Of a stretch of 45,262 bases of DNA, positions 7,673 through 16,710 are shown piece by piece. This DNA comes from UBA10427 sp003500135 (GTDB lineage Bacteria > Bacteroidota > Bacteroidia > Cytophagales > Cyclobacteriaceae): positions 1 to 45,262 of the forward strand of contig CAWZYQ010000011.1 of NCBI GenBank assembly GCA_963966275.1, in the 5' to 3' direction. The first letter of the stretch is position 1, and each line of letters begins with the position of its first letter. The notes beneath the pieces are model-generated. The model was given only the letters and a program-made list of their open reading frames with translations. It was not told the DNA's origin and ran no database searches. Position numbers and translations under genes: made by a program.

Positions 7673-9598
7673 TTATTTCACCATAACGGGTTGAAGCATC
7701 GACTCGACGGCCAACTGAATGCCTCCCGGATGATAGCCACATTCGGTATGAAGTTCTATTTGCTCACCATGCTCAATAATTTCATCAGGAATCCCCAGTC
7801 TTTTCACCTGTGCCTGGTAATGGTGGTCGGCCATAAATTCAAGAACTGCACTTCCAAAACCTCCCTGCAAACATCCATCTTCAACGGTGATCACTTTTTT
7901 ATACTTTTGAAAAACTTCGTGTAATAGTTCTTCATCCAGCGGTTTTACAAATCGCATATCGTAATGGCCTACTTCGATACCTTCTTCCGAAAGTTTGGCA
8001 GCAGCTTCTACGGCATAATTTCCTATGTGGCCCACCGTAAGTATGGCCAGCTCTTCTCCCTCTTTTAAGCAACGCCCTTTCCCGATCTCAATTTCTTCGA
8101 ATGGTGTTTTCCAGTTTGGCATTACTCCCTGGCCGCGTGGATAACGAATGGTAAATGGACCATTTTCCTTTAATTGAGCAGTGTACATCAAATTTCTCAA
8201 TTCCTGCTCATTCATGGGCGCCGATACGATCATGTTAGGTATGCAACGCATGTATGCCAGATCATAAGCACCATGATGGGTTGGACCATCAGCACCGGCT
8301 ACACCGGCTCGATCGAGACAAAATATGACATTCAGGTTTTGAATGCATACATCATGTACCACCTGATCGTATGCCCGCTGCATAAAAGTGGAGTATATAT
8401 TACAATATGGTATCAGGCCCTGAGTAGCTAAGCCGGCAGAAAATGTTACTGCGTGCTGTTCGGCTATTCCCACGTCAAAAGCCCTGTCTGGTAACGCCTT
8501 CATCATAATATTCATACTAGAACCCGAAGGCATGGCAGGTGTTACCCCCATTATTTTTTCATTTTTTTCCGCAAGTTCAACTATTGTGCTGCCAAAAACC
8601 TGCTGATATTTAGGTGGTTGGGGTGTATCTACCACTTTCTTTCTTATTTCACCGGTAAGTTTGTCAAACTTTCCGGGAGCATGCCATTTGGTTTGATCTA
8701 TCTCCGCAGGTCCAAAACCTTTGCCTTTCGTGGTAACACAATGTAGTATTTTCGGACCCGGAATATCTTTCAGATCATTCAGAACATGTACCAAATGATC
8801 TACATCGTGCCCGTCTATTGGACCAAAATAGCGCAGGTTGAGCGATTCAAAAAGGTTACTGTGCTTAAGCAGTAAAGATTTCAGGCTATTTTCTATTTTG
8901 GAAACAATTTCCTGGGCGTGTGTTCCGAACTTGCTGATCTTGCCCAAAACATTCCATACTTCGTCTTTAATTTTGTTGTAAGTATGTGAGGTGGTGATAT
9001 CTGTGAGATAATCTTTGAGGGCCCCTACGTTCGGATCGATAGACATACAATTATCATTCAGGATAATTAAAAGGTTGCTATTCGATATGCCGGCATGGTT
9101 CATAGCTTCAAATGCCATTCCGCCGGTCATAGCGCCATCACCTATTACGGCAATATGCTGTCTTTCCTCTTCTTTTTTATATTTAGAGGCCACAGCCATA
9201 CCTAGGGCAGCTGATATAGATGTTGATGAATGCCCAACCCCGAAAGCATCATAAGGGCTTTCTTTTCTCTTGGGAAAACCAGAAAGTCCTTTATAAACCC
9301 TGTTGGTATGAAATTGCTCACGTCTCCCGGTAATAATCTTGTGCCCGTAAGCCTGGTGCCCTACATCCCAAACGATCTGATCATTGGGTGCATTGAACAC
9401 ATAATGCAGCGCCACGGTAAGCTCAACTACCCCCAGGCTGGCGCCAAAATGACCTCCATAAATCGATACTACATCAATTATGTATTGCCGCAATTCACTC
9501 GAAAGCTGAACCAATTGATCCTGATTGAGTTTTTTCAAATCGTCAGGCGAGTCGATTTGAGCGAGTAGCTTACCTGGTTCGATGAGCATTTTAATCAA
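7673..9598 (-). CDS. dxs: 1-Deoxy-D-xylulose-5-phosphate synthase
   Basis: Thiamin-diphosphate enzyme that condenses pyruvate with glyceraldehyde 3-phosphate to DXP, the entry point of the MEP isoprenoid pathway and the precursor used by PdxJ. The 641-aa length is standard. His50 in YGGHFGASLG, the ThDP/Mg motif GDGAMTGG (153-160) with downstream NDN, and the transketolase pyrimidine-domain motif DVGIAEQHAVTFSAGLA are all present. Translation may start at the second Met (MLIEPGK). The divergent intergenic region towards scpA is AT-rich and holds a TATTTTTG box (9688-9695, minus strand) as a possible -7 element. Confidence 0.97.
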   Translation of the reverse strand: MIKMLIEPGKLLAQIDSPDDLKKLNQDQLVQLSSELRQYIIDVVSIYGGHFGASLGVVELTVALHYVFNAPNDQIVWDVGHQAYGHKIITGRREQFHTNRVYKGLSGFPKRKESPYDAFGVGHSSTSISAALGMAVASKYKKEEERQHIAVIGDGAMTGGMAFEAMNHAGISNSNLLIILNDNCMSIDPNVGALKDYLTDITTSHTYNKIKDEVWNVLGKISKFGTHAQEIVSKIENSLKSLLLKHSNLFESLNLRYFGPIDGHDVDHLVHVLNDLKDIPGPKILHCVTTKGKGFGPAEIDQTKWHAPGKFDKLTGEIRKKVVDTPQPPKYQQVFGSTIVELAEKNEKIMGVTPAMPSGSSMNIMMKALPDRAFDVGIAEQHAVTFSAGLATQGLIPYCNIYSTFMQRAYDQVVHDVCIQNLNVIFCLDRAGVAGADGPTHHGAYDLAYMRCIPNMIVSAPMNEQELRNLMYTAQLKENGPFTIRYPRGQGVMPNWKTPFEEIEIGKGRCLKEGEELAILTVGHIGNYAVEAAAKLSEEGIEVGHYDMRFVKPLDEELLHEVFQKYKKVITVEDGCLQGGFGSAVLEFMADHHYQAQVKRLGIPDEIIEHGEQIELHTECGYHPGGIQLAVESMLQPVMVK

Positions 9599-9737
9599 TT
9601 TTTTTAGTGATGCTTCTTCAACAACAGAAAAATATCAAATGTTTCAGAATTGTGTATTGAAGTTTGCCAAAATATTAATTGCGGTAGCAAAAATACATTT
9701 TTTTTAGGAAGGCTTCCTGTTTCTTTGCGATTAATAA

Positions 9738-9745
9738 TATCTTTG
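9738..9745 (+). promoter_or_regulatory. Candidate Bacteroidota -7 element for scpA
   Basis: TATCTTTG matches the Bacteroidota primary-sigma -7 consensus TAnnTTTG. It lies 20 nt before the GTG candidate start of scpA and 59 nt before the TTG candidate. No TTG-type -33 box sits at the expected distance, so the assignment rests on the -7 box and its position. Confidence 0.35.
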
Positions 9746-9764
9746 AACCCTTGCTGCAAACCTT

Positions 9765-10553
9765 GTGGCTAAAAAGCATGGTGAATCACGTAAATGGATT
9801 TCATTGAGTTTCGAAATTAAACTACCGCTTTTTGAAGGACCTTTTGACCTTCTACTCTTTTTTATTGAAAGAGATGAGCTCGATATATACGATATACCCA
9901 TTTCCAAAATCACGGAAGATTTTCTGGAGTACCTGCATCATCTGGAACGAATGAACATTGAAGTGGCTAGCGAGTTTATCCTCGTAGCGGCCAAATTAAT
10001 GCGTATTAAAGCCAAAATGTTATTGCCCAGGCCTCAATTGGATGAAGAAGGAAATGAGATTGACCCTAGAGAAGAGCTGGTAAGGCACTTATTGGAATAC
10101 AAGCGTTATAAATCTGTTATTGGTGAGTTGTCAGACATGGAATCAACTATGATTGACAAAGTAAAACGAGGTAATGTAGTAAAAGAAATACGAAAACTTT
10201 CTGAATTGGTCAATGTTGAAAGTGAGCTCCAGCACGTAGATCTTTACAAGTTGTTACAAGTATACCAAAAGGTGGTGCAGCGGTATGAAATAGAAAAGAA
10301 TAAACCAACCCATACCGTACAGCAATATCCATACACAATAGAAGGCCAGAAAGGTTTTATACTGGAAAAAATAGGAAGAAAAGGAAAAGTGGCGTTTTCA
10401 AGTATCATAGAGTTCAATCCCGAAAAAATTGCTGTGATCCATAATTTTCTTGCAATACTGGAATTGCTTCAACTTGGTTTCATTTCACTACATCTGGGCG
10501 AGGGCTTCAATAATTTCTGGATAGAAAACCTGGACAAAGAACTGGTGAATTAA
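9765..10553 (+). CDS. scpA: Segregation and condensation protein A
   Basis: ScpA is the kleisin subunit of the SMC-ScpA-ScpB condensin and bridges the SMC heads during chromosome segregation. The N-terminal kleisin motif IKLPLFEGPFDLLLFFIERD and the following DIYDIPISKI are intact, and the C-terminal winged-helix region ends near VIHNFLAILELLQLG. There is no in-frame ATG at the front. The listed start is GTG at 9765 (262 aa); a TTG at 9804 would give MSFEIKLPLFEGP, closer to the usual family start, so the true protein may be about 249 aa. The next gene starts on the last base of its stop codon. Confidence 0.93.
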   Translation: MAKKHGESRKWISLSFEIKLPLFEGPFDLLLFFIERDELDIYDIPISKITEDFLEYLHHLERMNIEVASEFILVAAKLMRIKAKMLLPRPQLDEEGNEIDPREELVRHLLEYKRYKSVIGELSDMESTMIDKVKRGNVVKEIRKLSELVNVESELQHVDLYKLLQVYQKVVQRYEIEKNKPTHTVQQYPYTIEGQKGFILEKIGRKGKVAFSSIIEFNPEKIAVIHNFLAILELLQLGFISLHLGEGFNNFWIENLDKELVN

Positions 10554-11629
10554 TGGATCTCGACGCTAAAAAAATCTTTAAAACCCTCAATCCAAACAAA
10601 GTATGGTTGCCGGTGATCATCGGGCTGGGTATTGTCATATATATGTTTGCCCAGGACGAAAACTACACTCCTGACAAAATACGGCTGATCACCGAAGCAA
10701 CCTGGTGGCCCATAGCGCTGGCTCTTTTCGTATTGGTTGCCCGCGATGTAGGTTATGTGACCCGTATCAGGGCTATTACCAATCAGGAGCTAAGCTGGAC
10801 AAGCAGCATTTATGTAATTCTGCTTTGGGAGTTTGCTTCGGCAGTCACACCATCGGTAGTGGGAGGCACGGCTGTTGCCGTGTTTATACTTTGGAAAGAA
10901 GGACTAAAGCTTGGAAAAGCATTGGCCTTCGTAATGGTGACAGCCATATTTGACAATCTGTTTTTTGTGGTAGCAGCGCCATTTGCCCTTCTGTTTGGAG
11001 GGAACGAGATCTTTCCGGTCATTGAAGCAAGCGCCTACTTCAAAAAGAGCCTTCCCGGCCTTTTTTATACCAGCTATGGATTGATTACACTCTACACCTT
11101 CTTTATGGCATTTGCCGTGTTCATTAATCCCCGGTTGTTCAAGTGGTTTTTAATTAAAATCACCTCTTTGCCGTTTTTACGAAGATGGAGGTACGATGCC
11201 TACGAAAGAGGTAATGAAATTTTATGGGCCTCCGAACAACTACGTGGTAAGAAACCAATGTACTGGGTTAGGATTTCCCTGTTGACCATTTTTATTTGGT
11301 CATCGCGCTATCTTTTGGTGAATTGCCTTGCAGATGCTTTTGTCGACCTCAATTTGTTTCAACACATATTGATTTTTGGCAGGCATATTATTCTTTGGAT
11401 TGTAATGTTGATTTCACCCACTCCTGGTAGTAGCGGTACGGCAGAATACTTCTTCCCGGTGTTCTTTGGTTCGTTTTTAAATGATTACGTGATAGGCACT
11501 GTTATCATCTGGCGATTAGCGACCTATTACTTATATCTCTTGTTGGGGGTGGTTTTCCTTCCGCGCTGGGTGCGACGGGTATTTTTTAAAAAACAAAAGA
11601 AAAGTGGAGAGGAAAAAGAAGCCAACTAA
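10553..11629 (+). CDS. Lysylphosphatidylglycerol synthase TM-region / UPF0104 family membrane protein
   Basis: Polytopic protein of 358 aa with about eight hydrophobic segments, matching the flippase-like transmembrane region of MprF/LPG synthases (UPF0104, YbhN-like). Family landmarks are the SxVTPSVVGGTAVAVFILW stretch near residue 100 and ISPTPGSSGTAEYFF near residue 290. It lacks the C-terminal transferase domain of true MprF, so lysyl-PG synthesis should not be assumed; glycolipid or polyprenyl-lipid handling is known for some relatives. Its ATG overlaps the scpA stop (TAATG), which implies translational coupling. Confidence 0.88.
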   Translation: MDLDAKKIFKTLNPNKVWLPVIIGLGIVIYMFAQDENYTPDKIRLITEATWWPIALALFVLVARDVGYVTRIRAITNQELSWTSSIYVILLWEFASAVTPSVVGGTAVAVFILWKEGLKLGKALAFVMVTAIFDNLFFVVAAPFALLFGGNEIFPVIEASAYFKKSLPGLFYTSYGLITLYTFFMAFAVFINPRLFKWFLIKITSLPFLRRWRYDAYERGNEILWASEQLRGKKPMYWVRISLLTIFIWSSRYLLVNCLADAFVDLNLFQHILIFGRHIILWIVMLISPTPGSSGTAEYFFPVFFGSFLNDYVIGTVIIWRLATYYLYLLLGVVFLPRWVRRVFFKKQKKSGEEKEAN

Positions 11630-11644
11630 ACAGCCGGCTTCTTT
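11615..11644. terminator. Intrinsic terminator between the UPF0104 gene and ndk
   Basis: AAAGAAGCC (11615-11623) pairs with GGCTTCTTT (11636-11644) around a 12-nt loop that contains the plus-strand stop codon. The two genes converge here. The stem ends in a short T-run on each strand, so it may serve both. Confidence 0.5.
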
Positions 11645-11652
11645 ACAATGAA

Positions 11653-12072
11653 TCAATACTTTTCTATTCCGGAAAAGAAAAAGTCGCTCTCAATTTTTGC
11701 ATTGGCATCGCTATCACTTCCATGAACAGCGTTTTCCTGGATAGACCTGGCATATAGCTTTCTGATGGTACCTTCCTCTGCTTTTTGGGGATCGGTAGCG
11801 CCAATTAGTTTTCTGAAATCATTTACTGCATTGTCTTTCTTTAGCCTCAGCGCAATAATCGGCCCTGACGACATATAGTCGCACAAATCGGTATAGAAAG
11901 GGCGATCAGCATGTACCGCATAGAACTGACCGGCCCTGAATTTGCTCAGTTTGGTCATTTTCATAGCGGATACTTTGAAGCCTGCCTCTTCGATCATTTT
12001 TAATATTGCCCCGGCATTGCCCTCTTTTACCGCCTCGGGTTTGATCATACTGAATGTAATGTCATTTGCCAT
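11653..12072 (-). CDS. ndk: Nucleoside diphosphate kinase
   Basis: Transfers the gamma-phosphate between nucleoside tri- and diphosphates through a phosphohistidine. The 139-aa length is typical. The catalytic His is in ENAVHGSDS near residue 115; the N-terminal TFSMIKPEAV and the IGATDPQKAEEGTIR loop are intact. It is monocistronic, convergent with the UPF0104 gene, and has a good -7 promoter box 27 nt upstream. Confidence 0.97.
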   Translation of the reverse strand: MANDITFSMIKPEAVKEGNAGAILKMIEEAGFKVSAMKMTKLSKFRAGQFYAVHADRPFYTDLCDYMSSGPIIALRLKKDNAVNDFRKLIGATDPQKAEEGTIRKLYARSIQENAVHGSDSDANAKIESDFFFSGIEKY

Positions 12073-12379
12073 GATTTGAAAAGTTAAGTGTTTGGCCGCA
12101 AAATTATAAGATTAAATGGCATTTGAAGGTGAAAAATACATATTTTGGGTTTGCAGATTCAAATTTGTTGATCTTCAAACTGTTAAGCCTGGCCAATTAA
12201 CTTTAAAAATTAATACCGGGCCCCATAATTTGCCCGATTGAATTTTGAATTTGCACCCTTCAAAGATGAAATGTCACCGGATTCCTATTTTGAGCGGGCT
12301 GCTTATTTTTGCTTTTGTTTTTCAATATTTTATGTGCAGCTTTGCAACTTGTTAGACGCATGTCCGTAGGGAAAGGTTT
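12073..12379. other. Divergent intergenic region between ndk and nrnA
   Basis: About 307 bp without a credible gene. It holds the ndk -7 box. On the nrnA side a TATTTTTG sequence at 12304-12311 fits TAnnTTTG, but the only nearby TTTG (12289-12292) is far too close to act as a -33 box. I see no strong inverted repeat. Confidence 0.5.
12099..12106 (-). promoter_or_regulatory. Candidate -7 element for ndk
   Basis: Read on the minus strand this is TAATTTTG, a match to TAnnTTTG. It lies 27 nt upstream of the ndk ATG. No clean TTG is found about 19 nt further upstream. Confidence 0.4.
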
Positions 12380-13423
12380 ATGCAAAACTTACAGCTTTTC
12401 AAAGAGCTACTGTCATCACCCAAGAAGATTGTAATCACCACACACCACAAACCTGACGCAGACGCATTGGGTTCTTCACTGGGACTGGCAGGTTATCTGA
12501 AAAAGAAAGGTCACCAGGTATCGGTGATCACTCCTTCAGATTATCCTGATTTTCTTGCCTGGATGAAAGGCAATGAAGAGGTGATCAACTTTGAAAATGG
12601 GGAAAATAAAGATAAATCGGCAGAGCTGGTCAGTGGTGCAGATATGATTTTCTGCCTCGACTTTAATAACCTGTCCAGAATAAACGGTTTGGGTAAGATG
12701 GTTGAGGAAGCAAAATCCATTAAAGTGCTGATAGACCACCATCAGGAGCCGCAGCATTTTGCAGATTTTGAATACTGGAGCGCCGATGCTGCCGCCACTT
12801 GTGAGTTGGTTTTTGACCTTATTGTAGATTTGGGCGAATCTTATCTCATAGATGGCGACCTTGCCAATGCCCTTTACGCGGGCATCATGACAGACACAGG
12901 GCAGTTTAAGCATCCCAATACCACCAAAAATGTTCATCTGGTAACTGCACAACTGATTGACCTTGGCGCCGATACCGCCATGGTAGGAAAGCTCATTTAC
13001 GATAATAACTCGCTGAACCGGCTTAAATTTACCGGTTTTGCGCTTAGCCAGCGGTTAAAAGTGCTCGAAAAATACAGAACGGCCTACATAGCACTTAGCG
13101 CCAAAGATTTAAGTGAATATCAAAGCCGTACAGGGGATACTGAGGGGCTCGTAAATATGGCCCTTTCCCTTAAAGGGATTGTTTTTGCCGCTTTGATCAC
13201 TGAGAGGGAAGACGGCGTAAAGCTTTCACTGAGATCCAAAGGCGATTTCTCGGTAAGCGCTTTTGCAAAAGAAAATTTTAACGGAGGAGGTCATGCAAAT
13301 GCTTCAGGAGCTTCCTCTGATGATAATTTTGAAGATACCGTAAAAAAGTTTGAAGCATTGTTGCCACGATATGAGGCCGCGCTCAACGATAATCACCAAA
13401 AAGAAGTATTACAACAGACATGA
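12380..13423 (+). CDS. nrnA: DHH-family phosphoesterase, NrnA-like oligoribonuclease / pAp phosphatase
   Basis: A 347-aa DHH/DHHA1 phosphoesterase. NrnA-type enzymes degrade very short oligoribonucleotides and dephosphorylate 3'-phosphoadenosine 5'-phosphate. Metal-binding motifs are visible: THHKPDADALGSS (residues 21-33), LDFN near 93, the DHH triad at 119-121 (IDHHQEP) and the C-terminal DHHA1 motif NGGGHANASGAS near 300. It is the first gene of a dense plus-strand run; its stop overlaps the next start by 4 nt (ATGA). Many Bacteroidota lack a classical orn gene, which would make this enzyme important; that last point is inference. Confidence 0.92.
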   Translation: MQNLQLFKELLSSPKKIVITTHHKPDADALGSSLGLAGYLKKKGHQVSVITPSDYPDFLAWMKGNEEVINFENGENKDKSAELVSGADMIFCLDFNNLSRINGLGKMVEEAKSIKVLIDHHQEPQHFADFEYWSADAAATCELVFDLIVDLGESYLIDGDLANALYAGIMTDTGQFKHPNTTKNVHLVTAQLIDLGADTAMVGKLIYDNNSLNRLKFTGFALSQRLKVLEKYRTAYIALSAKDLSEYQSRTGDTEGLVNMALSLKGIVFAALITEREDGVKLSLRSKGDFSVSAFAKENFNGGGHANASGASSDDNFEDTVKKFEALLPRYEAALNDNHQKEVLQQT

Positions 13424-14295
13424 AAAAATTATTATTTGCATTTATCGCATTGGCCTTTGTGTTCAATGCCTGTAACCAGAAAAAATTTGTAAAGTCAGAA
13501 GAGGGCTTTGAATATATGATGGTCGAAGATGAAGGCACTAAAGCCCCGACTGATGGCAATATGCTCATATATGACGTAGCCTATTACGATGAAAAAGATT
13601 CCCTGCTTTTTAGCTCTAAAGAAAAAGGGCAGCCGGTAATCGTAAAATATGGCGAGCAGCGATGGGATGAAAGCGGTCCGTTCTTCAAGGCCCTTAAGCT
13701 CCTTACCCCCGGCGACAGTGCCGTAATTAAAATGGCTGCAACCGATTTTTACACCATGTCAATGCGGGCGCCACTGCCAGAGTCGATGACCACTACTTCT
13801 CCAATTTTTATACATCTGAGGTTTGAGGAAGAAATGGACGAGGAAGGGTTCCAGGAATGGCAATTGGATAAGCAGCAAACCCAAAAGCAGGAAGAACTGA
13901 AGAAAATTGACGACTACCTGGCCGAAAATAATATCGATGCTCAAATTGATGAAGCAAGCGGAATACGTTACGTAGTGACTGAAAAGGGTGAAGGCACACA
14001 ACCCCAGGCCGGTGACTCAGTAGTGGTCAATTATCGCGGTAAACTTCTCGATGGCACCCAATTCGATTCATCATTTGACAGAGAAGAGCCCTTTACCTTC
14101 CAATTGGGAATGGGCCGGGTAATTCCTGGATGGGACAAAGGTATACCGTTATATAACGTGGGCGGAAAAGGCACCATCTACATTCCTTCTACCATGGGCT
14201 ATGGCCAGCGAGGCGCTGGTGGCGTTATACCTCCAAACAGCATTCTTGTGTTTGACATCGAATTACTTGATGTGATTGAAAGTAGCAATAATTGA
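13420..14295 (+). CDS. FKBP-type peptidyl-prolyl isomerase lipoprotein with two FKBP-like halves
   Basis: Envelope-anchored prolyl isomerase or chaperone of 291 aa. A lipoprotein signal ends at Cys18 (FVFNAC). The C-terminal half (about 190-288) is a canonical FKBP domain: GDSVVVNYRGKLLDGTQFD, GMGRVIPGWDKGI, and GYGQRGAGGVIPPNSILVF. The N-terminal half (about 45-135) has the same strand order (MLIYDVAYYDEKDSLLFSS, then KALKLLTPGDSAVIKM) but has lost the active-site signature, so it looks like a degenerate second FKBP unit. A charged coiled-coil-like linker (WQLDKQQTQKQEELKK) joins them. It overlaps nrnA by 4 nt and is coupled to a second FKBP lipoprotein. Confidence 0.9.
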   Translation: MKKLLFAFIALAFVFNACNQKKFVKSEEGFEYMMVEDEGTKAPTDGNMLIYDVAYYDEKDSLLFSSKEKGQPVIVKYGEQRWDESGPFFKALKLLTPGDSAVIKMAATDFYTMSMRAPLPESMTTTSPIFIHLRFEEEMDEEGFQEWQLDKQQTQKQEELKKIDDYLAENNIDAQIDEASGIRYVVTEKGEGTQPQAGDSVVVNYRGKLLDGTQFDSSFDREEPFTFQLGMGRVIPGWDKGIPLYNVGGKGTIYIPSTMGYGQRGAGGVIPPNSILVFDIELLDVIESSNN

Positions 14296-14297
14296 TA

Positions 14298-14807
14298 ATG
14301 AAAGGACTGTCAAAAATACTATTCTACGGAATGGCCGCAATGGTTGCGGCCGCTCTCTTTACTTCATGTTTTAATGAAGATGATCCGTACGATCCAAATA
14401 AGCAATTGGAAAAAGAAAACCGCATCATTGAAGGATTTCTGGTTGAAAATAATTTGAATTCCAATGTTTTAATTGATTCCCTTTACGACATGCGGATATT
14501 AATCCATAGTACTGAAAACTCTGCGAACAGACCCCTGACAGGTGATAATATTGTAACAGATTATATCTTGTATGATTTGGATTCGAATAAATACGATTCT
14601 AGCTACGATCGTAACGAACCATTAAGTTTTATATATAATTCCAGTGGTGTAATTCTTGGATTTAATGTTGGTTTCCTTTACTTACAAGAAGGAGATTCTG
14701 CCACCTTTTTTGTACCCTCACCTTTGGCTTACGGGCCTAATCAACAAGGCAGTATTCCACCAAACACCACTTTAATCTTCAATGTGAAGTTCAAGTCGCT
14801 AAATTAA
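14298..14807 (+). CDS. FKBP-type peptidyl-prolyl isomerase-like lipoprotein
   Basis: A shorter FKBP-fold lipoprotein. A lipobox ends at Cys24 (LFTSC) if translation starts at the ATG at 14298; a TTG two codons upstream is less likely. The core contains GDNIVTDYILYDLDSNKYDSS, SGVILGFNVGFLYLQEGDSATFF and the FKBP tail LAYGPNQQGSIPPNTTLIF. Against the neighbouring canonical domain, the W of GWDKG is replaced by F, so catalysis may be weak. It starts just after the first FKBP stop, and rdgB follows after 6 nt. Confidence 0.85.
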   Translation: MKGLSKILFYGMAAMVAAALFTSCFNEDDPYDPNKQLEKENRIIEGFLVENNLNSNVLIDSLYDMRILIHSTENSANRPLTGDNIVTDYILYDLDSNKYDSSYDRNEPLSFIYNSSGVILGFNVGFLYLQEGDSATFFVPSPLAYGPNQQGSIPPNTTLIFNVKFKSLN

Positions 14808-14813
14808 GTAGCC

Positions 14814-15395
14814 ATGAAGTTGTGCTTTGCGACCAACAATACCCATAAAATAAAGGAAATTGAGCACAAACTCGAAGGGCTGGATATTGTGCTTTGCAGC
14901 TTGAAAGATATTGGCTGTACACAAGAGCTCCCCGAAAATCAAAAAACACTTGGCGGAAATTCCCTAGAAAAAGCGGAGTTTGTATATAATCAATTTGGCG
15001 TTGACTGTTTTGCAGATGACACCGGACTGGAAGTATTTGCCCTTGACGGCGAACCCGGGGTGTATTCTGCCCGTTATGCGGGCGACTCTAAGAACCCGGA
15101 AGCCAATATGGATCTATTGCTTCAAAATATGAAGGGTGTTAAGGATCGTAGAGCACAGTTCCGCACAGTGATCACGCTGATCATCAATGGCAAAAAAAAG
15201 CAGTTTGAGGGCGTAGTACACGGCCGTATTTTGGAAGAAAAAAGAGGGGGGCATGGATTCGGTTATGATCCCATATTTCAACCAAATCATTATGATGAAA
15301 CTTTTGCACAAATGCCCCTTGTAGAAAAAAACAAGATAAGCCACCGGGCAATAGCGCTTGAAAAACTGGTCAACCAATTAAAATCTATCGCTTAA
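14814..15395 (+). CDS. rdgB: Non-canonical purine NTP pyrophosphatase, RdgB/HAM1 family
   Basis: Hydrolyses dITP, ITP and XTP to monophosphates, keeping deaminated purines out of DNA and RNA. The 193-aa protein has the N-terminal LCFATNNTHKIKEIEHKL motif, the metal-binding DDTGLEVFALDGEPGVYSARYAG block, and the C-terminal GFGYDPIFQPN and KNKISHRAIALEKL. Length is normal. The stop is followed by the udk start with a 1-nt gap. Confidence 0.95.
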   Translation: MKLCFATNNTHKIKEIEHKLEGLDIVLCSLKDIGCTQELPENQKTLGGNSLEKAEFVYNQFGVDCFADDTGLEVFALDGEPGVYSARYAGDSKNPEANMDLLLQNMKGVKDRRAQFRTVITLIINGKKKQFEGVVHGRILEEKRGGHGFGYDPIFQPNHYDETFAQMPLVEKNKISHRAIALEKLVNQLKSIA

Positions 15396-15396
15396 G

Positions 15397-16020
15397 ATGC
15401 GAAAACCGTTAATGATTGGCATTACCGGTGGTAGCGGATCTGGAAAAACTACCGTTCTGAATGCAATCCGCAGCCAATTTAAGACCGGTGAAATAGTAGT
15501 GCTTTCACAGGACAATTATTATAAAGACCTTGACCTGGTACCACTCGATAAGGAAGGAGCACATGATTTTGATGACCCTCTGGCCATTGATCATGAGGCA
15601 TTTTACCGGGATATTCGAAAGTTAATGTCTGGCGAAACGGTCCGATTAAAAGAATACACCTTTAACAACCCTGAGGTTAAGCCACATGATCTAACATTCA
15701 GGCCGGCACCAATCATTATTGTAGAAGGGATACTGATTTTCTATTTCGAAAAGATATGCGACCTGTTTGATATCAAAATATTCGTAGAGGCCAAAGAAAA
15801 CATTAAAATATCGCGTCGTATAAAAAGGGACAACCAGGAAAGGGGCTATGATCTCGACGACGTACTGTACCGGTATCAACACCATGTCACTCCAGTCTAC
15901 GAAAAATTCATTAAGCCTTTTCGCGATAAGGCCGATCTGATCATTCCAAATAACAGCCGATACGACAAAGCTGTTGATATTATAGTAGCTTTTCTGCAAC
16001 TTAGGCTTTATGGAAAATAA
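15397..16020 (+). CDS. udk: Uridine kinase
   Basis: Phosphorylates uridine and cytidine in pyrimidine salvage. The P-loop GITGGSGSGKTT lies at residues 8-19. Other family motifs are SQDNYYKDL, the acidic FDDPLAIDHEAF segment, VEGILIFY and the LID-like RRIKRDNQERGYDL. The 207-aa length is typical. It overlaps the following potassium-uptake regulator by 11 nt, so the two are cotranscribed. Confidence 0.95.
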   Translation: MRKPLMIGITGGSGSGKTTVLNAIRSQFKTGEIVVLSQDNYYKDLDLVPLDKEGAHDFDDPLAIDHEAFYRDIRKLMSGETVRLKEYTFNNPEVKPHDLTFRPAPIIIVEGILIFYFEKICDLFDIKIFVEAKENIKISRRIKRDNQERGYDLDDVLYRYQHHVTPVYEKFIKPFRDKADLIIPNNSRYDKAVDIIVAFLQLRLYGK

Positions 16021-16696
16021 ATTTGCCGTTATTGGTTTGGGCCAGTTTGGCACATCCATAGCGCTTACCCTGGCCGAAAAAGGCGCCGAAGTAATGGCCA
16101 TCGATCGCAATTATGATAAAATAGAGCGAATCAAAAACCAGGTGGCTTACGCCGTGGCCATGGACGCATCGAACACCGCTGCCCTGAAGGACCAGAAAAT
16201 AGAAGAAATGGACGCCGTGGTAGTGGCAATAGGAGAAGATTTTGAAGGGTTGATTCTCACTACCGTAGGTCTGCAGGAGCTGAAAATCAAAAATATCATT
16301 GCCCGTAGCATGTCGGAGCGGCAAACTCAAATTTTAAAAAAACTGGGCATCCAACGCATTTTTAACCCGGAAGAAAGCGTGGGTAAGGATGTAGCCAATA
16401 TGCTGTTAGAACCCGATATACTGGCATCGATTGAATTGGATGAAGGCCACGAAATCGTGGAAATCCAGGCGCCCGGAGATGCTGTGGGAAAAACGATTTC
16501 CGAAATTAAGTTCCGTGAAAAATATGGGCTCAATGTAATTACGATCAGGAAAAACTCGGTAAATGAGGAAGGTAATATCCTGGATAGCCAAATCATTGGC
16601 GTGCCCAAGCCGGATACAAAATTTGACAAACACGACACTATATTTTTAATCGGTAAAAAGAAAGATATAGCCAAATTCAATGAGCTCTTAAACTAA
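16010..16696 (+). CDS. TrkA/KtrA-type potassium uptake regulatory protein
   Basis: Cytoplasmic RCK protein of 228 aa that binds NAD(H) or ATP and gates a Trk/Ktr K+ channel. An RCK_N Rossmann domain starts with VIGLGQFGTSIALTLAEKG and has an acidic residue ending strand 2 (MAIDRN); an RCK_C domain occupies about residues 140-225. The partner membrane subunit is not in this window, although trkA- and trkH-type genes are often adjacent. It is the last gene of the nrnA-started run. Confidence 0.93.
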   Translation: MENKFAVIGLGQFGTSIALTLAEKGAEVMAIDRNYDKIERIKNQVAYAVAMDASNTAALKDQKIEEMDAVVVAIGEDFEGLILTTVGLQELKIKNIIARSMSERQTQILKKLGIQRIFNPEESVGKDVANMLLEPDILASIELDEGHEIVEIQAPGDAVGKTISEIKFREKYGLNVITIRKNSVNEEGNILDSQIIGVPKPDTKFDKHDTIFLIGKKKDIAKFNELLN

Positions 16697-16710
16697 ATTT
16701 CTTTTCTCCG

